Below, piece by piece: positions 50,001 to 63,044 of a DNA stretch of 64,000 nucleotides. The DNA is from Micromussa lordhowensis. Taxonomy: Eukaryota; Cnidaria; Anthozoa; Scleractinia; Lobophylliidae. Every line of letters begins with the position of its first letter. Position 1 is the first letter of the stretch. The notes beneath the pieces are model-generated. The model made no database searches, had not been told where the DNA came from, and saw only the letters and a program-made list of their open reading frames with translations. A program made the position numbers and the translations under genes. Location: contig CAXHUQ010000601.1 of assembly GCA_964020085.1 (NCBI GenBank), forward strand, positions 459,001-523,000, in the 5' to 3' direction.

Positions 50001-53000
50001 CTCTTAATTTCAATGCACTTAAAGTCCCAACATAGCACAACATTTTGCAGCAAACCGCGGCTCCCAAAGTGCCCGTAAAGCCGAGCTATGGTAAATTTGG
50101 CAAGGACACCCTCAGCGCGCATTTTCTAAAATTCTGAAAAGTTGCGACCAGGGGAATAACCTGCAGAAAGAAGGCAAGAAAAAACACACTGGCGCAAATG
50201 CCATTATCTCCTAATTAGAATGCACTTCAAATGCCAACATAACAGAACATTTTGCAGCAAACCGCGGCTCCCTAAGTGCCCGTAAAGCCGAGCTATGGTA
50301 AATTTGGCAGGGACACCCTCAGCGCGCATTTTCTAAAATTCTGAAAAGTTGCGACCAGGGGAATAACCTGCAGAAAGAAGGCCAGAAAAAACACACTGGC
50401 GCAAATACCATCATCTCCTAATTAGAATGCACTTCAAATGCCAACATAACAGAACATTTTGCAGCAAACCGCGGCTCTCCAAGTGCCCGTAAAGCCGAGC
50501 TATGGCAAATTTGGCAAGGACACCCTCAGCGCGCATTTTCTGAAATTCTGCAAAGTTGCGAACAGGGGAAAAACCTGCAGAAACAAGGCCAGAAAAAACA
50601 CCCTGGCGCAAATGTCATTATCTCTTAATTAAAATGCACTTAAAGTGCCAACATAGCAGAACATTTTGCAGCAAACCGCGGCTCCCAAAGTGCCCGTAAA
50701 GCCGAGCTATGGCAAATTTGGCAAGGACACCCTCAGCGCGCATTTTCTCAAAATTCTGCAAAGTTGCGACCAGGGGAAAGTCCTGCAGAAAGAAGGCCAG
50801 AAAAAACACCCTGGCGCAAATGCCATTATCTCCTAAATAAAATGCTCTTAAAGTGCCAACATAGCACAACATTTTACAGCAAACTGCAGCTCATAAAGTG
50901 CCCGTAAAGCCGAGCTATGGCAAATTTGGCAAGGACACCCTCAGCGCGCATTTTCTGAAATTCTGCAAAGTTGCGACCAGGGGAACGTCCTGCAGAAAGA
51001 AGGCCAGAGAAAACACCCTGGCGCAAATGCCATCATCTCCTAATTAAAATGCACTTGAAGTGCCAACATAGCACAACATTTTGCAGGAAACCGCGGCTCC
51101 CAAAGTGCCCGTAAAGCCGAGCTATGGCAAATTTGGCAAGGACACCCTCAGCGCGCATTTTCTGAAATTCTGCAAAGTTGCGACCAGGGGAAAAACCTGC
51201 AAAAAGAAGGCCAGAAAAAACACCCTGGGGCAAATGCCATCATCTCCTAATTGGAATGCACTTCAAATGCCAGCATAACAGAACATTTTGCAGCAAACCG
51301 CGGCTCCCTAAGTGCCCGTAAAGCCGAGCTATAGCAAATTTGGCAAGGACGCCCTCAGCGCGCATTTTCTGAAATTCTGCAAAGTTGCAAACAGGGGAAA
51401 AACCTGCAGAAACAAGGCCAGAAAAAACACCCTGGCGCAAATGCCATCATCTCCTAATTAAAATGCACTTAAAGTGCCAACATAGCAGAACATTTTGCAG
51501 CAAACCGCGGCTCCCTAAGTGCCCGTAAAGCCGAGCTATGGCAAATTTGGCAATGACACCCTCAGCGCGCATTTTCTGAAATTCTGCAAAGTTGCGACCA
51601 GGGGAAAAACCTGCAAAAAGAAGGCCAGAAAAAACACCCTGGCGCAAATGCCATCATCTCCTAATTAGAATGCACTTCAAATGCCAACATAACAGAACAT
51701 TTTGCAGCAAACCGCGGCTCCCAAAGTGCCCGTAAAGCCGAGCTATGGCAAATTTGGCCAGGACACCCTCAGCGCGCATTTTCTGAAATTCTGCAAAGTT
51801 GCGACCAGGGGAAAGTCCTGCAGAAAGAAGGCCAGAAAAAACACCCTGGCGCAAATGCCATCATCGCCTAATTAAAATGAACTTAAAGTGCCAACATAGC
51901 ACAACATTTTGCAGCAACCCGCGGCTCCCTAAGTGCCCGTAAAGCCGAGCTATGGCAAATTTGGCAAGGACACCCTCAGCGCGCATTTCCTGAAATTCTG
52001 CAAAGTTGAAACCAGGGGAAAGTCCTGCAGAAAGAAGGCCAGAAAAAACACCCTGGCGCAAATGCCATCATCTCCTAATTTACATGGACTTCAAGTGCCC
52101 ACATAGCAAAACATTTTGCAGCAAACCGCGGCTCCCTAAGTGCCCGTAAAGCCGAGCTATGGCAAATTTGGCAAGGACACCCTCAGCGCGCATTTTCTGA
52201 AATTCTGCAAAGTTGCGACCAGGGGAGAAACCTGCTGAAAGAAGGCCAGAAAAAACACCCTGGCGCAAATGCCATTATCTTCTAATTAAAATGCACTTAA
52301 AGTGCCAACATAGCACAACATTTTGCAGCAAACCGCGGCTCCCTAAGTGCCCGTAAAGCCGAGCTATGGCAAATTTGGCAAGGACACCCTCAGCGCGCAT
52401 TTTCTAAAATTCTGCAAAGTTGCGACCAGGGGAAAGTCCTGCGCAAAGAAGGCCAGAGGAAACACCCTGGCGCAAATGACATCATCTCTTTATTAGAATG
52501 CACTTAAAGTGCCAACATAGCACAACATTTTGCAGCAAACCGCGGCTCCCAAAGTGCCTGTAAAGCCGAGCTATGGCAAATTTGGCAAGGACACCCTCAG
52601 CGCGCATTTTCTGAAATTCTGCAAAGTTGCGACCAGGGGAAAGTCCTGCAGAAAGAAGGCAAGAAAAACACCCTGGCGCAAATGCCATCATCTCCTCATT
52701 AAAATGCACTTGAAGTGCCAACATAGCACAACATTTTGAAGCAAACCGCGGCTCCCAAAGTGCCCGAAGCCGAGTTATGGCAAATTTATGCAAGGACACC
52801 CTCAGCGCGCATTTTCTGAAATTCACCAAAGTTGCGACCAGGGGAAAGTAATGCAGAAAGAAGGCAAGAAAAAATACCCTGGCGCAAATGCCATCATCTC
52901 CTAATTAAATTGCAGTTAAAGTGCCAACATAGTACAAAATTTTGCAGCAAACCGCGGCTCCCTAAGTGCCCGTAAAGCCGAGCTATGGGAAAATTGGCAA

Positions 53001-53720
53001 GGACACCCTCAGCGCGCATTTTCTGAAATTCTGCAAAGTTGCGACCAGGGGAAAGTCTTGCAGAAAGAAGGCCAGAAAAAACACCCTGGCGCAAATGCCA
53101 CTATCTCCTAATTAAAATGCACTTAAAGTGCCAACATAGCACAACATTTTGCAGCAAACCGCGGCTCCCTAAGTGCCCGTAAAGCGGAGCTATGGCAAAT
53201 TTGCCAAGGACACCCTCAGCACGCATTTTCTTAAATTCTGCAAAGTTGCGACCAAGGGAAAAACCTGCAGAAAGAAGGCCAGAAAAAACACCCTGGGGCA
53301 AATGCCATTATCTCCTAATTAGAATGCACTTAAAGTGCCAACATAGCACAACATTTTGCAGCAAACCGCGGCTCCCTAAGTGCCCGTATAGCCGAGCTAT
53401 GGCAAATTTGGCAAGGACACCCTCAGCGCGCATTTCCTGAAATTCTGCAAAGTTGCGACCATGGAAAAAACCTGCAGAAAGAAGGCCAGAAAAAACACCC
53501 GGCGCAAATGCCATTATCTCGTAATTAAAATGCACTTAAAGTGCCAACATAGCACAACATTTTGCAGCAAACCGCGGCTCACTAAGTGCCCGTAAAGCCG
53601 AGCTATGGCAAATTTGGCAAGGACACCCTCAGCGCGCATTTTCTGAAATTCTGCAAAGTTGCGACCAGGGGAAAGTCTTGCAGAAAGAAGGCCAGAAAAA
53701 ACACCCTGGCGCAAATGCCA
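47081..53720. repeat. Type A array, loosely ordered part
   Basis: About 32 monomers have only short-range order. Variants with cacaaaagtttgcagc, gtaaagttgagctatgg, caaatttggctagtacacc and cttcaaatgccaacataacag alternate irregularly. A duplication of about 1,037 bp links 48,752 and 49,789, where the rare gctggcagcaaatgcc and ccagcggaaaaacatgcag marks appear twice. Much of the stretch is matched again near the right end of the window, at offsets of 12,842 and 12,012 bp. Confidence 0.85.
48335..50400. repeat. ~1.04-kb duplication in type A
   Basis: The series ctctttattagaatgc with ttttacagc, then gtgctcgtaaagcc, then gctggcagcaaatgcc, then ctaatttcaatgc with aaagtcccaac is present from about 48,335 and again from about 49,377. 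Equivalent points 48,752 and 49,789 are 1,037 bp apart. The corresponding block near 61,180-62,200 has a single copy. Confidence 0.8.
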
Positions 53721-54115
53721 TCATCTCCTAATTAAAATGCACTTCAAGTGCCAACATAGCACAACATTTTGCAGCAAACCGCGGCTTCCTAAGTGGCCGT
53801 AAAGCCGAGCTATGGCAAATTTGGCAAGGACACCCTCATCGCGCATTTTCTGAAATTCTGCAAAGTTGTGACCAGGGGAAAAACCTGCAGAAAGAAGGCC
53901 AGAAAAAACACCATGCCGCAAATGCCATTATCTCCTAATTAAAATGCACTTAAAGTGCCAACAAAGCACAACATTTTGCAGCAAACTGCGGCTCCCAAAG
54001 TGCCCGTAAAGCCGAGCTATGGCAAATTTGGCAAGGACACCCTCACCGCAAATTTTCTGAAATTCTGCAAAGTTGCGACCGGGGGAAAGTCCTGCAGAAA
54101 GAGGCCAGAAAAAAC

Positions 54116-55105
54116 ACCCTGGCGCGAATGCCATCATGTTTTAACTAGGATTTCCTTCAAGTGCCAACCTTGCACAACATTTTGCTGCAAACCGCGTCTC
54201 CTAAAGTGCCCGTGGAGCCGAGCTATGTCAAATTTGCCAAGGGGACCCCCAGCGCGCGTTTTCTGAAATTCTGCAAAGTTGGGACCAGGGCAAACTCCTG
54301 CAAAAAGAAGGCCAGAAAAAACAGCCTGGCGCGAATGCCATCATGTTTTAACTACAATTTCCTTCAAGTGCCAACCTGGCACAACACTTCGTTGCAAACC
54401 GCGCCTCTTAAAGTGGCCGTGGAGCCGAGCTATGTCAAATTTGCCAAGGGGACCCCCAGCGCGCGTTTTCTGAAATTCTGCAAAGTTGGGACCAGGGCAA
54501 ACTCCTGCAAAAAGAAGGCCAGAAAAAACACCCTGACGCGAATGCCATCATGTTCTAACTAATATTTCCTTTCAGGTGCCAACCTAGCACAACATTTTGC
54601 TGGAAACCGCGCCTCTTAAAGTGCCCGTGGCGCCGAGCTATGTCAAATTTGCCAAGGGGACCCCCAGCGCGCGTTTTCTGAAATTCTGCAAAGTTGGGAC
54701 CAGGGCAAACTCCTGCAAAAAGAAGGCCAGAAAAAACACCCTGGCGCGAATGCCATCATGTTCTAACTACAATTTCCTTCAAGTGCCAACCTAGCACAAC
54801 ATTTTGCTGCAAACCGCGCCTCTTAAAGTGCCCGCGGAGCGGAGCTATGTCAAATTTGCCAAGGGGACCCCCAGCGCGCGTTTTCTGAAATTCTGCAAAG
54901 TTGGGACCAGGGCAAACTCCTGCAAAAAGAAGGCCAGAAAAAACACCCTGGCGCGAATGCCATCATGTTCTAACTACAATTTCCTTCAAGTGCCAACCTA
55001 GCACAACATTTTGCTGCAAACCGCGCCTCTTAAAGTGCCCGCGGAGCGGAGCTATGTCAAATTTGCCAAGGGGACCCCCAGCGCGCGTTTTCTGAAATTC
55101 TGCAA
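54116..55105. repeat. Five-monomer type B island inside type A
   Basis: The type A monomer with gaaagaggccag runs into type B at ggcgcgaatgcc (about 54,121) and returns to type A at gttgcgaccagggg (55,108 onward). Matching points of the interrupted A monomer (gcgacc at 54,075 and 55,110) are exactly 1,035 bp apart, or 5 x 207. The right flank carries on with the A-monomer order expected directly after the left flank (ctaattaaaaagcac). Two island monomers share cgcggagcggagc, a combination I do not find in the main B block. Confidence 0.92.
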
Positions 55106-55994
55106 AGTTGCGACCAGGGGAAAGTCCTGCAGAAAGAGGCCAGAAAAAACACCCTGGCGCAAATACCATCATCTCCTAATTAAAAAGCACTTCAAGTGCC
55201 AACATAGCACAACATTTTGCAGCAAACCGCGGCTCCCAAAGTGCCCGTAAAGCCAAGCTATGGCAAATTTGGCAAGGACACCCTCACCGCAAATTTTCTG
55301 AAATTCTGCAAAGTTGCGACCAGGGGAGAGTCCTGCAGAAAGAGGCCAGAAAAAACACCCTGGCGCAAATGCCATCATCTCCTAATTAAAATGCACATCA
55401 AGTGCCAACATAGCACAACATTTTGCAGCAAACCGCGGCTTCCTAAGTGGCCGTAAAGCCGAGCTATGGCAAATTTGGCAAGGACACCCTCAGCGCGCAT
55501 TTTCTGAAATTCTGCAAAGTTGTGACCAGGGGAAAAACCTGCAGAAAGAAGGCCAGAAAAAACACCATGGCGCAAATGCCATTATCTCCTAATTAAGATG
55601 CACTTAAAGTGCCAACATAGCACAACATTTTGCAGCAAACTGCGGCTCCCAAAGTGCCTGTAAAGCCGAGCTATGGCAAATTTGGCAAGGACACCCTCAC
55701 CGCAAATTTTCTGAAATTCTGCAAAGTTGCGACCAGGGGAAAGTCCTGCAGAAAGAGGCCAGAAAAAACACCCTGGCGCAAATGCCATCATCTCCTAATT
55801 AAAAACCACTTCAAGTGCCAACATAGCACAACATTTTGCAGCAAACCGCGGCTTCCTAAGTGGCCGTAAAGCCGAGCTATGGCAAATTTGGCAAGGACAC
55901 CCTCAGCGCGCATTTTCTGAAATTCTGCAAAGTTGCGACCAGGGGAAAAACCTGCAGAAAGAAGGCCATAACAAAAACCCTGGCGCAAATGCCA

Positions 55995-58945
55995 TTATCT
56001 CATAATTAAAATGCACTTTAAGTGCCAACATAACACAATATTTTGCAGCAAACCGCGGTTCCCTAAGTGCCCGTAAAGCCGAGCTATGGCAAATTTGGCA
56101 AGGACACCCTCAGCGCGCATTTTCTGAAATTCTGCAAAGTTGCGACCAGGGGAAAAACCTGCAGAAAGAAGGCCAAAAAATACACCCTGGCGCAAACGCC
56201 ATCATCTCGTAATTAAAATGCACTTTAAGTGCCAACATAGTACAACATTTTGCAGCAAACCGCGGCTCCCTAAGTGCCCATAAAGCCCAGCTATGTCAAA
56301 TTTGGTAAGGACACCCTCAGCGCGAATTTTCTTGAATTCTGCAAAGTTGCGACCAGGGGAAAAACCTGCAGAAAGAAGGCCAGAAAAAAACCCCTGGCGC
56401 AAATGCCACTATCTCCTAATTACAATGTACTTAAAGTGCAAACATAGCACAATATTTTGCAGCAAACCACGGCTCCCTAAGTGCCCGTAAAGCCGACCTA
56501 TAGCAAATTTGACAAGGACACCCTCAGCGCGCATTTTCTGAAATTCTGCAAAGTTGCGACCAGGGGAAAAACCTGCAGAAAGAAGGCCAGCAAAAAACAC
56601 CCTGGCGCAAATGCATTTATCTCCTAATTAGAATGCACTTAAAGTGCCAACATAGCACAACATTTTGCAGCAAACCGCGGCTCCCTAAGTGCCCGTAAAG
56701 CCGAGCTATGGCAAACTTGGCAAGGACATCCTTAGCGCGCATTTTCTAAAATTCTGCAAAGTTGCGACCAGGGGAAGAACCTGCAGAAAGAAGGCCATAA
56801 AAAAACCCTGGCGCAAATGGCATTATCTCCTAATTAAAATGCACTTAAAGTGCCAACATAGCAGAACATTTTGCAGCAACCCGCAGCTCCCTAAGTGCCC
56901 GTAAAGCCGAGCTATGGCAAACTTGGCAAGGACACCCTTAGCGCGCATTTTCTAAAATTCTGCAAAGTTGCCACCAGGGTAAGAACCTGCAGAAATAAGG
57001 CCATAAAAAAAACTCTCGCGCAAAAAGCATTATCTCCTAATTAAAATGCACTTAAAGTGCCAACATAGCACAACATTTTACAGCAAACCGCGGCTCTCTA
57101 AGTGCCCGTAAAGCCGAGCTATGGCAGATTTGGCAAGGACACCGTCAGTGCGCATTTTCTGAAATGCTGCAAAGTTGCGACCAGGGGAAAAACCTGCAGA
57201 AAGAAGGCCGAAAAAAACACCCTGACGCAAACGCCATCATCTCTTAATTAAAATGCACTTGAAGTGCAAACATAGCACAACATTTTGCAGCAAATCGCGG
57301 CTCTCTAAGTGCCCGTAAAGCCGAGCTATGGCAAATTTGGCAAGGACACCCTCAGCGCGCATTTTCTGAAATTCTGCAAAGTTGCGACCAGGTGAAAAAC
57401 CTGCAGAAAGAAGGCCAAAAAAAACACCCTGGCGCAAACGCCATCATCTCCTAATTAAAATGCACTTCAAGTGCCAACATAGCACAACATTGTGCAGCAA
57501 ACCGCGACTCCCTAAGTCCCCGTAAAGCCCAGCTATATCAAATTTGGCAAGGACACCCTCAGCGCGAATTTTCTGGAATTCTGCAAAGTTGCGACCAGGG
57601 AAAAAACCTGCAGAAAGAAGGCCAGAAAAAACCCCCTGGCGCAAATGCCACTATCTCCTAACTAGAATGTACTTAAAGTGCAAACATAGCACAATATTTT
57701 GCAGCAAACCACGGCTCCCTAAGTGCCCGTAAAGCCGAGCTATAGCAAATTTGGCAAGGACACCCTCAGCGCGCATTTTCTGATATTCTGCAAAGTTGCG
57801 ACCAGGGGAAAAACCTGCAGAAAGAAGGCCAGCAAAAAACACCCTGGCGCAAATGCCATTATCTCTTAATTAAAATGCACTTAAAGTGCCAACATAGCAC
57901 AACATTTTGCAGCAAACCGCGGCTCCCAAAGTGCCCGTAAAGCTGAGCTATGGCAAATTTGCCAAGGACACCCTCAGCGCGCATTTTCTGAAATTCTGCA
58001 AAGTTGCGACCAGGGGAAAAACCTGCAGAAAGAAGGCCATAAAAAAAACCCTGGCGCAAATGCTATTATCTCATAATTAAAATGCACTTTAAGTGCCAAC
58101 ATAACACAATATTTTGCAGCAAACCGCGGTTCCCTAAGTGCCCGTAAAGCCGAGCTATGGCAAATTTGGCAAGGACACCCTCAGCGCGCATTTTCTGAAA
58201 TTCTGCAAAGTTGCGACCAGGGGAAAAACCTGCAGAAAGAAGGCCAAAAAATACACCCTGGCGCAAACGCCGTCATCTCGTAATTAGAATGCACTTCAAG
58301 TGCCAACATAGTACAACATTTTGCAGCAAACCGCGGCTCCCTAAGTGCCCGTAAAGCCCAGCTATGTCAAATTTGGCAAGGACACCCTCAGCGCGAATTT
58401 TCTGGAATTCTGCAAAGTTGCGACCAGGGGAAAAACCTGCAGAAAGAAGGCCAGAAAAAAACCCCTGGCGCAAATGCCACTATCTCCTAATTACAATGTA
58501 CTTAAAGTGCAAACATAGCACAATATTTTGCAGCAAACCACGGCTCCCTAAGTGCCCGTAAAGCCGAGCTATAGCAAATTTGACAAGGACACCCTCAGCG
58601 CGCATTTTCTGAAATTCTGCAAAGTTGCGACCAGGGGAAAAACCTGCAGAAAGAAGGCCAGCAAAAAACACCCTGGCGCAAATGCATTTATCTCCTAATT
58701 AGAATGCACTTAAAGTGCGAACATAGCACAACATTTTGCAGCAAACCGCGTCTCCCTAAGTGAACGTAAAGCCGAGCTATGGCAAACTTGGCAAGGACAT
58801 CCTTAGCGCGCATTTTCTAAAATTCTGCAAAGTTGCGACCAGGGGAAGAACCTGCAGAAAGAAGGCCATAAAAAAACCCTGGCGCAAATGGCATTATCTC
58901 CTAATTAAAATGCACTTAAAGTGCCAACATAGCAGAACATTTTGA
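55995..58945. repeat. Second locus of the ten-monomer higher-order repeat (2,071 bp)
   Basis: Points 55,995/58,066, 56,202/58,273, 56,409/58,480 and 56,689/58,760 are 2,071 bp apart. Markers are the same as in the 2,070-bp repeat at 43,367, but more single-base differences separate the two loci than separate copies within a locus. Confidence 0.88.
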
Positions 58946-59514
58946 AGCAACCCGCGGCTCCCTAAGTGCCCGTAAAGCCGAGCTATGGCAAATTTGGCAA
59001 GGACACCCTCAGCGCCTATTTTCTGAAATTCTGCAAAGTTGCGACCAGGGGAAAAACATGCAGAAAGAAGGCCAGAAAAAACACCCTGGCGCAAATCCCA
59101 TTATCTCCTAATTAAAACGTACTTGAAGTGCAAACATAGCACAACATTTTGCAGCAAACCACGGCTCCCTAAGTGCCCGTAAAGCCGAGCTATGGCAAAT
59201 TTGGCAAGGACACCCTCAGCGCGCATTTTCTGAAATTCTGCAAAGTTGCGACCAGGGGAAAGTCTTGCAGAAAGAAGGCCAGAAAAAACACCCTGGCGCA
59301 AATCCCATTATCTCCTAATTAAAATGCACTTGAAGTGCAAACATAGCAAAACATTTTGCAGCAAACCGCGGCTCCCAAAGTGCCCGTAAAGCCGAGGTAT
59401 GGCAAATTTGGCAAGGACACCCTCAGCGCGCATTTTCTGAAATTCTGCAAAGTTGCGACCAGGGAAAAGTGCTGCAGAAAGAAGGCCAGGAAAAACGCCC
59501 TGGCGCAAATGCCA

Positions 59515-60137
59515 TCATCTCCTAATTAAAAAACACTTAAAGTGCCACCATAGCACAACATTTTGCAGCAAACCGCGGCTCCCTAAGTGCCCGTAAAGTC
59601 GAGCTATGGCAAATTTGGCAAGGACACCCTCAGCGCGCATTTTCTGAAATTCTGCAAAGTTGCGACCAGGGGAAACTCCTGCAGAAAGAAGGCCAGTAAA
59701 AACACCCTGGCGCAAATGCCATGATCTCCTAATTAGAATGCACTTGAAGTGTCAACATAGCACAACATTTTGCAGCAAACCGCGGCTCCGTAAGTGCCGA
59801 GCTATGGCTAGAGCCGAGCTATGGCAAATTTTGCAAGGACACCCTCAGCGCGAATTTTCTGAAATTCTGCAAAGTTGCGAGCAGGGGAAAAACCTGCAGA
59901 AAGAAGGCCAGCAAAAAAACCCTGGCGCAAATGCCATTATCTCCTAATTAAAATGTACTTGAAGTGCAAAAATAGCACAACATTTTGCAGCAAACCGCGG
60001 CTCCCTAAGTGCCCGTAAAGCCGAGCTATGGCAAATTTGGCAAGGACACCCTCAGGGCGCATTTTCTGAAATTCGGCAAAGTTGCGACCAGGGGAAAGTC
60101 CTGCAGAAAGAAGGCCAGAAAAAACAACCTGGCGCAA
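59515..60137. repeat. Left copy of a 3,530-bp-spaced duplicated segment
   Basis: The three-monomer series beginning with gtgccaccatagc, followed by a unit with an internal 12-bp duplication and then a unit with gcaaaaatagcac, occurs here and again from 63,045 at an offset of 3,530 bp. The similarity continues past 60,137, interrupted by one patch of replaced sequence in the right copy. Confidence 0.85.
59796..59824 (+). repeat. 12-bp duplication inside a monomer
   Basis: The word gccgagctatgg occurs at 59,796-59,807 and again at 59,813-59,824, separated by ctaga, where a normal monomer has one copy preceded by cgtaaa. It looks like a local slippage or templated-repair scar. The same scar is present at 63,326-63,354. 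Confidence 0.88.
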
Positions 60138-60556
60138 ATGCCATTATCTCCTAATTAAAATGTACTTGAAGTGCAAACATAGCACAACCTTTTGCAGCAA
60201 ACCGCGGCTCCCTAAGTGCCCGTAAAGCCGAGCTATGGCAAATTTGGCAAGGGCACCCTCAGCGCGCATTTTCTGGAATTCTGCAAAGTTGCGACCAGGG
60301 AAAAAACCTGCAGAAAGAAGGCCAAAAAAACACCCTGGCGCAAATGCCGTTATCTCCTAATTAAAATGCACTTGAAGTGCCAACATAGCACAACATTTTG
60401 CAGGAAACCGCGGCTCCCTAAGTGCCCGTAAAGCCGAGCTATGGCAAATTTGGCAAGGACACCCTCACCGCGCATTTTCTGAAATTCTGCAAAGTTGCGA
60501 CCAGGTGAAAGTCCTGCAGAAAGAAGGCCAAAAAATAGACCCTGGCGCAAATGCAA

Positions 60557-62885
60557 TTATCTCTTAATTAGAATGCGCTTGAAGTGCCAGCATAGCACAA
60601 AAGTTTGCAGCAAACCACGGCTCCCTAAGTGCCCGTAAAGCCGAGCTATGGCAAATTTGGCTAGTACACCCTCAGCGCGCATTTTCTGAAATTCTGCAAA
60701 GTTGCGACCAGGGGAAAGTCCTGCAGAAAGAAGGCCAGAAAAAAACACCCTGGCGCAAATGCCATCATCTCTTAATTAGAATGCACTTAAAGTGCCAACA
60801 TAGCACAACATTTTGCAGCAAACCGCGGCTCCCTAAGTGCCCGTAAAGTTGAGGTATGGCAAATTTGGCAAGGACACCCTCAGCGCGCATTTTCTGAAAT
60901 TCTGCAAAGTTGCGACCAGGGGAAAGTCCTGCAGAAAGAAGGCCAGAAGAAACACCCTGGCGCAAATGCCATCATCTCTTAATTAGAATGCGCTTCAAGT
61001 GCCAACATAGCACAACATTTTACAGCAAACCGCGGATCCCTAAGTGCCCGTAAAGCCGAGCTATGGCAAATTTGGCTAGTACACCCTCAGCGCGCATTTT
61101 CTGAAATTCTGCAAAGTTGCGACCAGGGGAAAGTCCTGCAGAAAGAAGGCCAGAAAAAACACCCTGGCGCAAATGCCATCATCTCTTTATTAGAATGCAC
61201 TTGAAGTGCCAACATAGCACAACATTTTACAGCAAACCGCGGCTCCCTAAGTGCCCGTAAAGTTGAGCTATGGCAAATTTGGCAAGGACACCGTCAGCTC
61301 GCATTTTCTGAAATTCTGCAAAGTTGCGACCAGGGGAAAGTCCTGCAGAAAGAAGGCCAGAAAAAATACCCTGGCGCAAATGCCATCATCTCCTAATTAA
61401 AACGCACTTGAAGTGCCAACATAGCACAACATTTTGCAGCAAACCGCGGCTCCCTAAGTGCTCGTAAAGCCGAGCTATGGCAAATTTGGCAAGGACACCC
61501 TCAGCGCCCATTTTCTGAAAGTCTGCAAAGCTGCGACCAGGGGAAAGTCCTGCAGAAAGAAGGCCAGAAAAAACACGCTGGCAGCAAATGCCATCATCTC
61601 CTAATTAGAATGCACTTACAGTGCCAACATAGCAAAACATTTTGCAGCAAACCGCGGCTCCCTAAGTGCCCGTAAAGCCGAGCTATGGCAAATTTGGCAA
61701 GGACACCCTCAGCGCGCATTTTCTGAAATTCTGCAAAGTTGCAACCAGCGGAAAAACATGCAGAAAGAAGGCCAGAAAAAAACACCCTGGCGCAAATGCC
61801 ATTATCTCTTAATTTCAATGCACTTAAAGTCCCAACATAGCACAACATTTTGCAGGAAACCGCGGCTCCCAAAGTGCCCGTAAAGCCGACCTATGGTAAA
61901 TTTGGCAAGGACACCCTCAGCGCGCGTTTTCTGAAAATCTGCAAAGTTGCGACGAGGGAAAAAACCTGCAGAAAGAAGGCCAAAAAAAACACCCTGGCGC
62001 AAATGTCATCACCTCCTAATTAAAATGCACTTAAAGTGCCAACATAGCACAACATTTTGCAGCAAACCGCGGCTCCCTAAGTGCCCGTAAAGCCGAGCTA
62101 TGGTAAATTTGGCAAGGACACCCTCAGCGCGCATTTTCTAAAATTCTGAAAAGTTGCGACCAGGGGAATAACCTGCAGAAAGAAGGCAAGAAAAAACACA
62201 CTGGCGCAAATTCCATTATCTCCTAATTAGAATGCACTTCAAATGCCAACATAACAGAACATTTTGCAGCAAACCGCGGCTCCCTAAGTGCCCGTAAAGC
62301 CGAGCTATGGTAAATTTGGCAAGGACACCCTCAGCGCGCATTTTCTAAAATTCTGAAAAGTTGCGACCAGGGGAATAACCTGCAGAAAGAAGGCCAGAAA
62401 AAACACACTGGCGCAAATACCATCATCTCCTAATTAGAATGCACTTCAAATGCCAACATAACAGAACATTTTGCAGCAAACCGCGGCTCCCCAAGTGCCC
62501 GTAAAGCCGAGCTATGGCAAATTTGGCAAGGACACCCTCAGCGCGCATTTTCTGAAATTCTGCAAAGTTGCGAACAGGGGAAAAACCTGCAGAAACAAGG
62601 CGAGAAAAAACACCCTGGCGCAAATGTCATTATCTCCTAATTAAAATGCACTTAAAGTGCCAACATAGCAGAACATTTTGCAGCAAACCGCGGCTCCCAA
62701 AGTGCCCGTAAAGCCGAGCTATGGCAAATTTGGCAAGGACACCCTCAGCGCGCATTTTCTCAAAATTCTGCAAAGTTGCGACCAGGGGAAAGTCCTGCAG
62801 AAAGAAGGCCAGAAAAAACACCCTGGCGCAAATGCCATTATCTCCTAAATAAAATTCTCTTAAAGTGCCAACATAGCACAACATT
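60557..62885. repeat. Block shared with 47.7-50.9 kb
   Basis: Points 60,765, 61,594 and 61,802 correspond to 47,923, 48,752 and 48,960 (offset 12,842). Points 62,423 and 62,630 correspond to 50,411 and 50,618 (offset 12,012). The change of offset by 830 bp reflects the extra duplication in the left copy. A long-distance duplication of a multi-monomer block is the simplest reading. Confidence 0.83.
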
Positions 62886-63044
62886 TTACAGCAAACTGCA
62901 GCTCATAAAGTGCCCGTAAAGCCGAGCTATGGCAAATTTGGCAAGGACACCCTCAGCGCGCATTTTCTGAAATTCTGCAAAGTTGCGACCAGGGGAACGT
63001 CCTGCAGAAAGAAGGCCAGAGAAAACACCCTGGCGCAAATGCCA

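Larger units (their letters stand above)
30986..54115. repeat. Type A satellite array, central block
   Basis: About 112 type A monomers are present. The left switch lies in aagtgccaac (30,980-30,989): B-type atttccttc precedes it and A-type atagcacaac follows. Beyond the standard monomer there are recurring variants: one with gcccagctatgtcaaattt, one with tgcatttaaaagg replacing tgcagaaagaagg, one with a one-base deletion giving gaaagaggcc (206 bp), and one with aacataacacaatatttt. These variants appear in fixed order and build the nested higher-order repeats listed separately. Confidence 0.97.
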
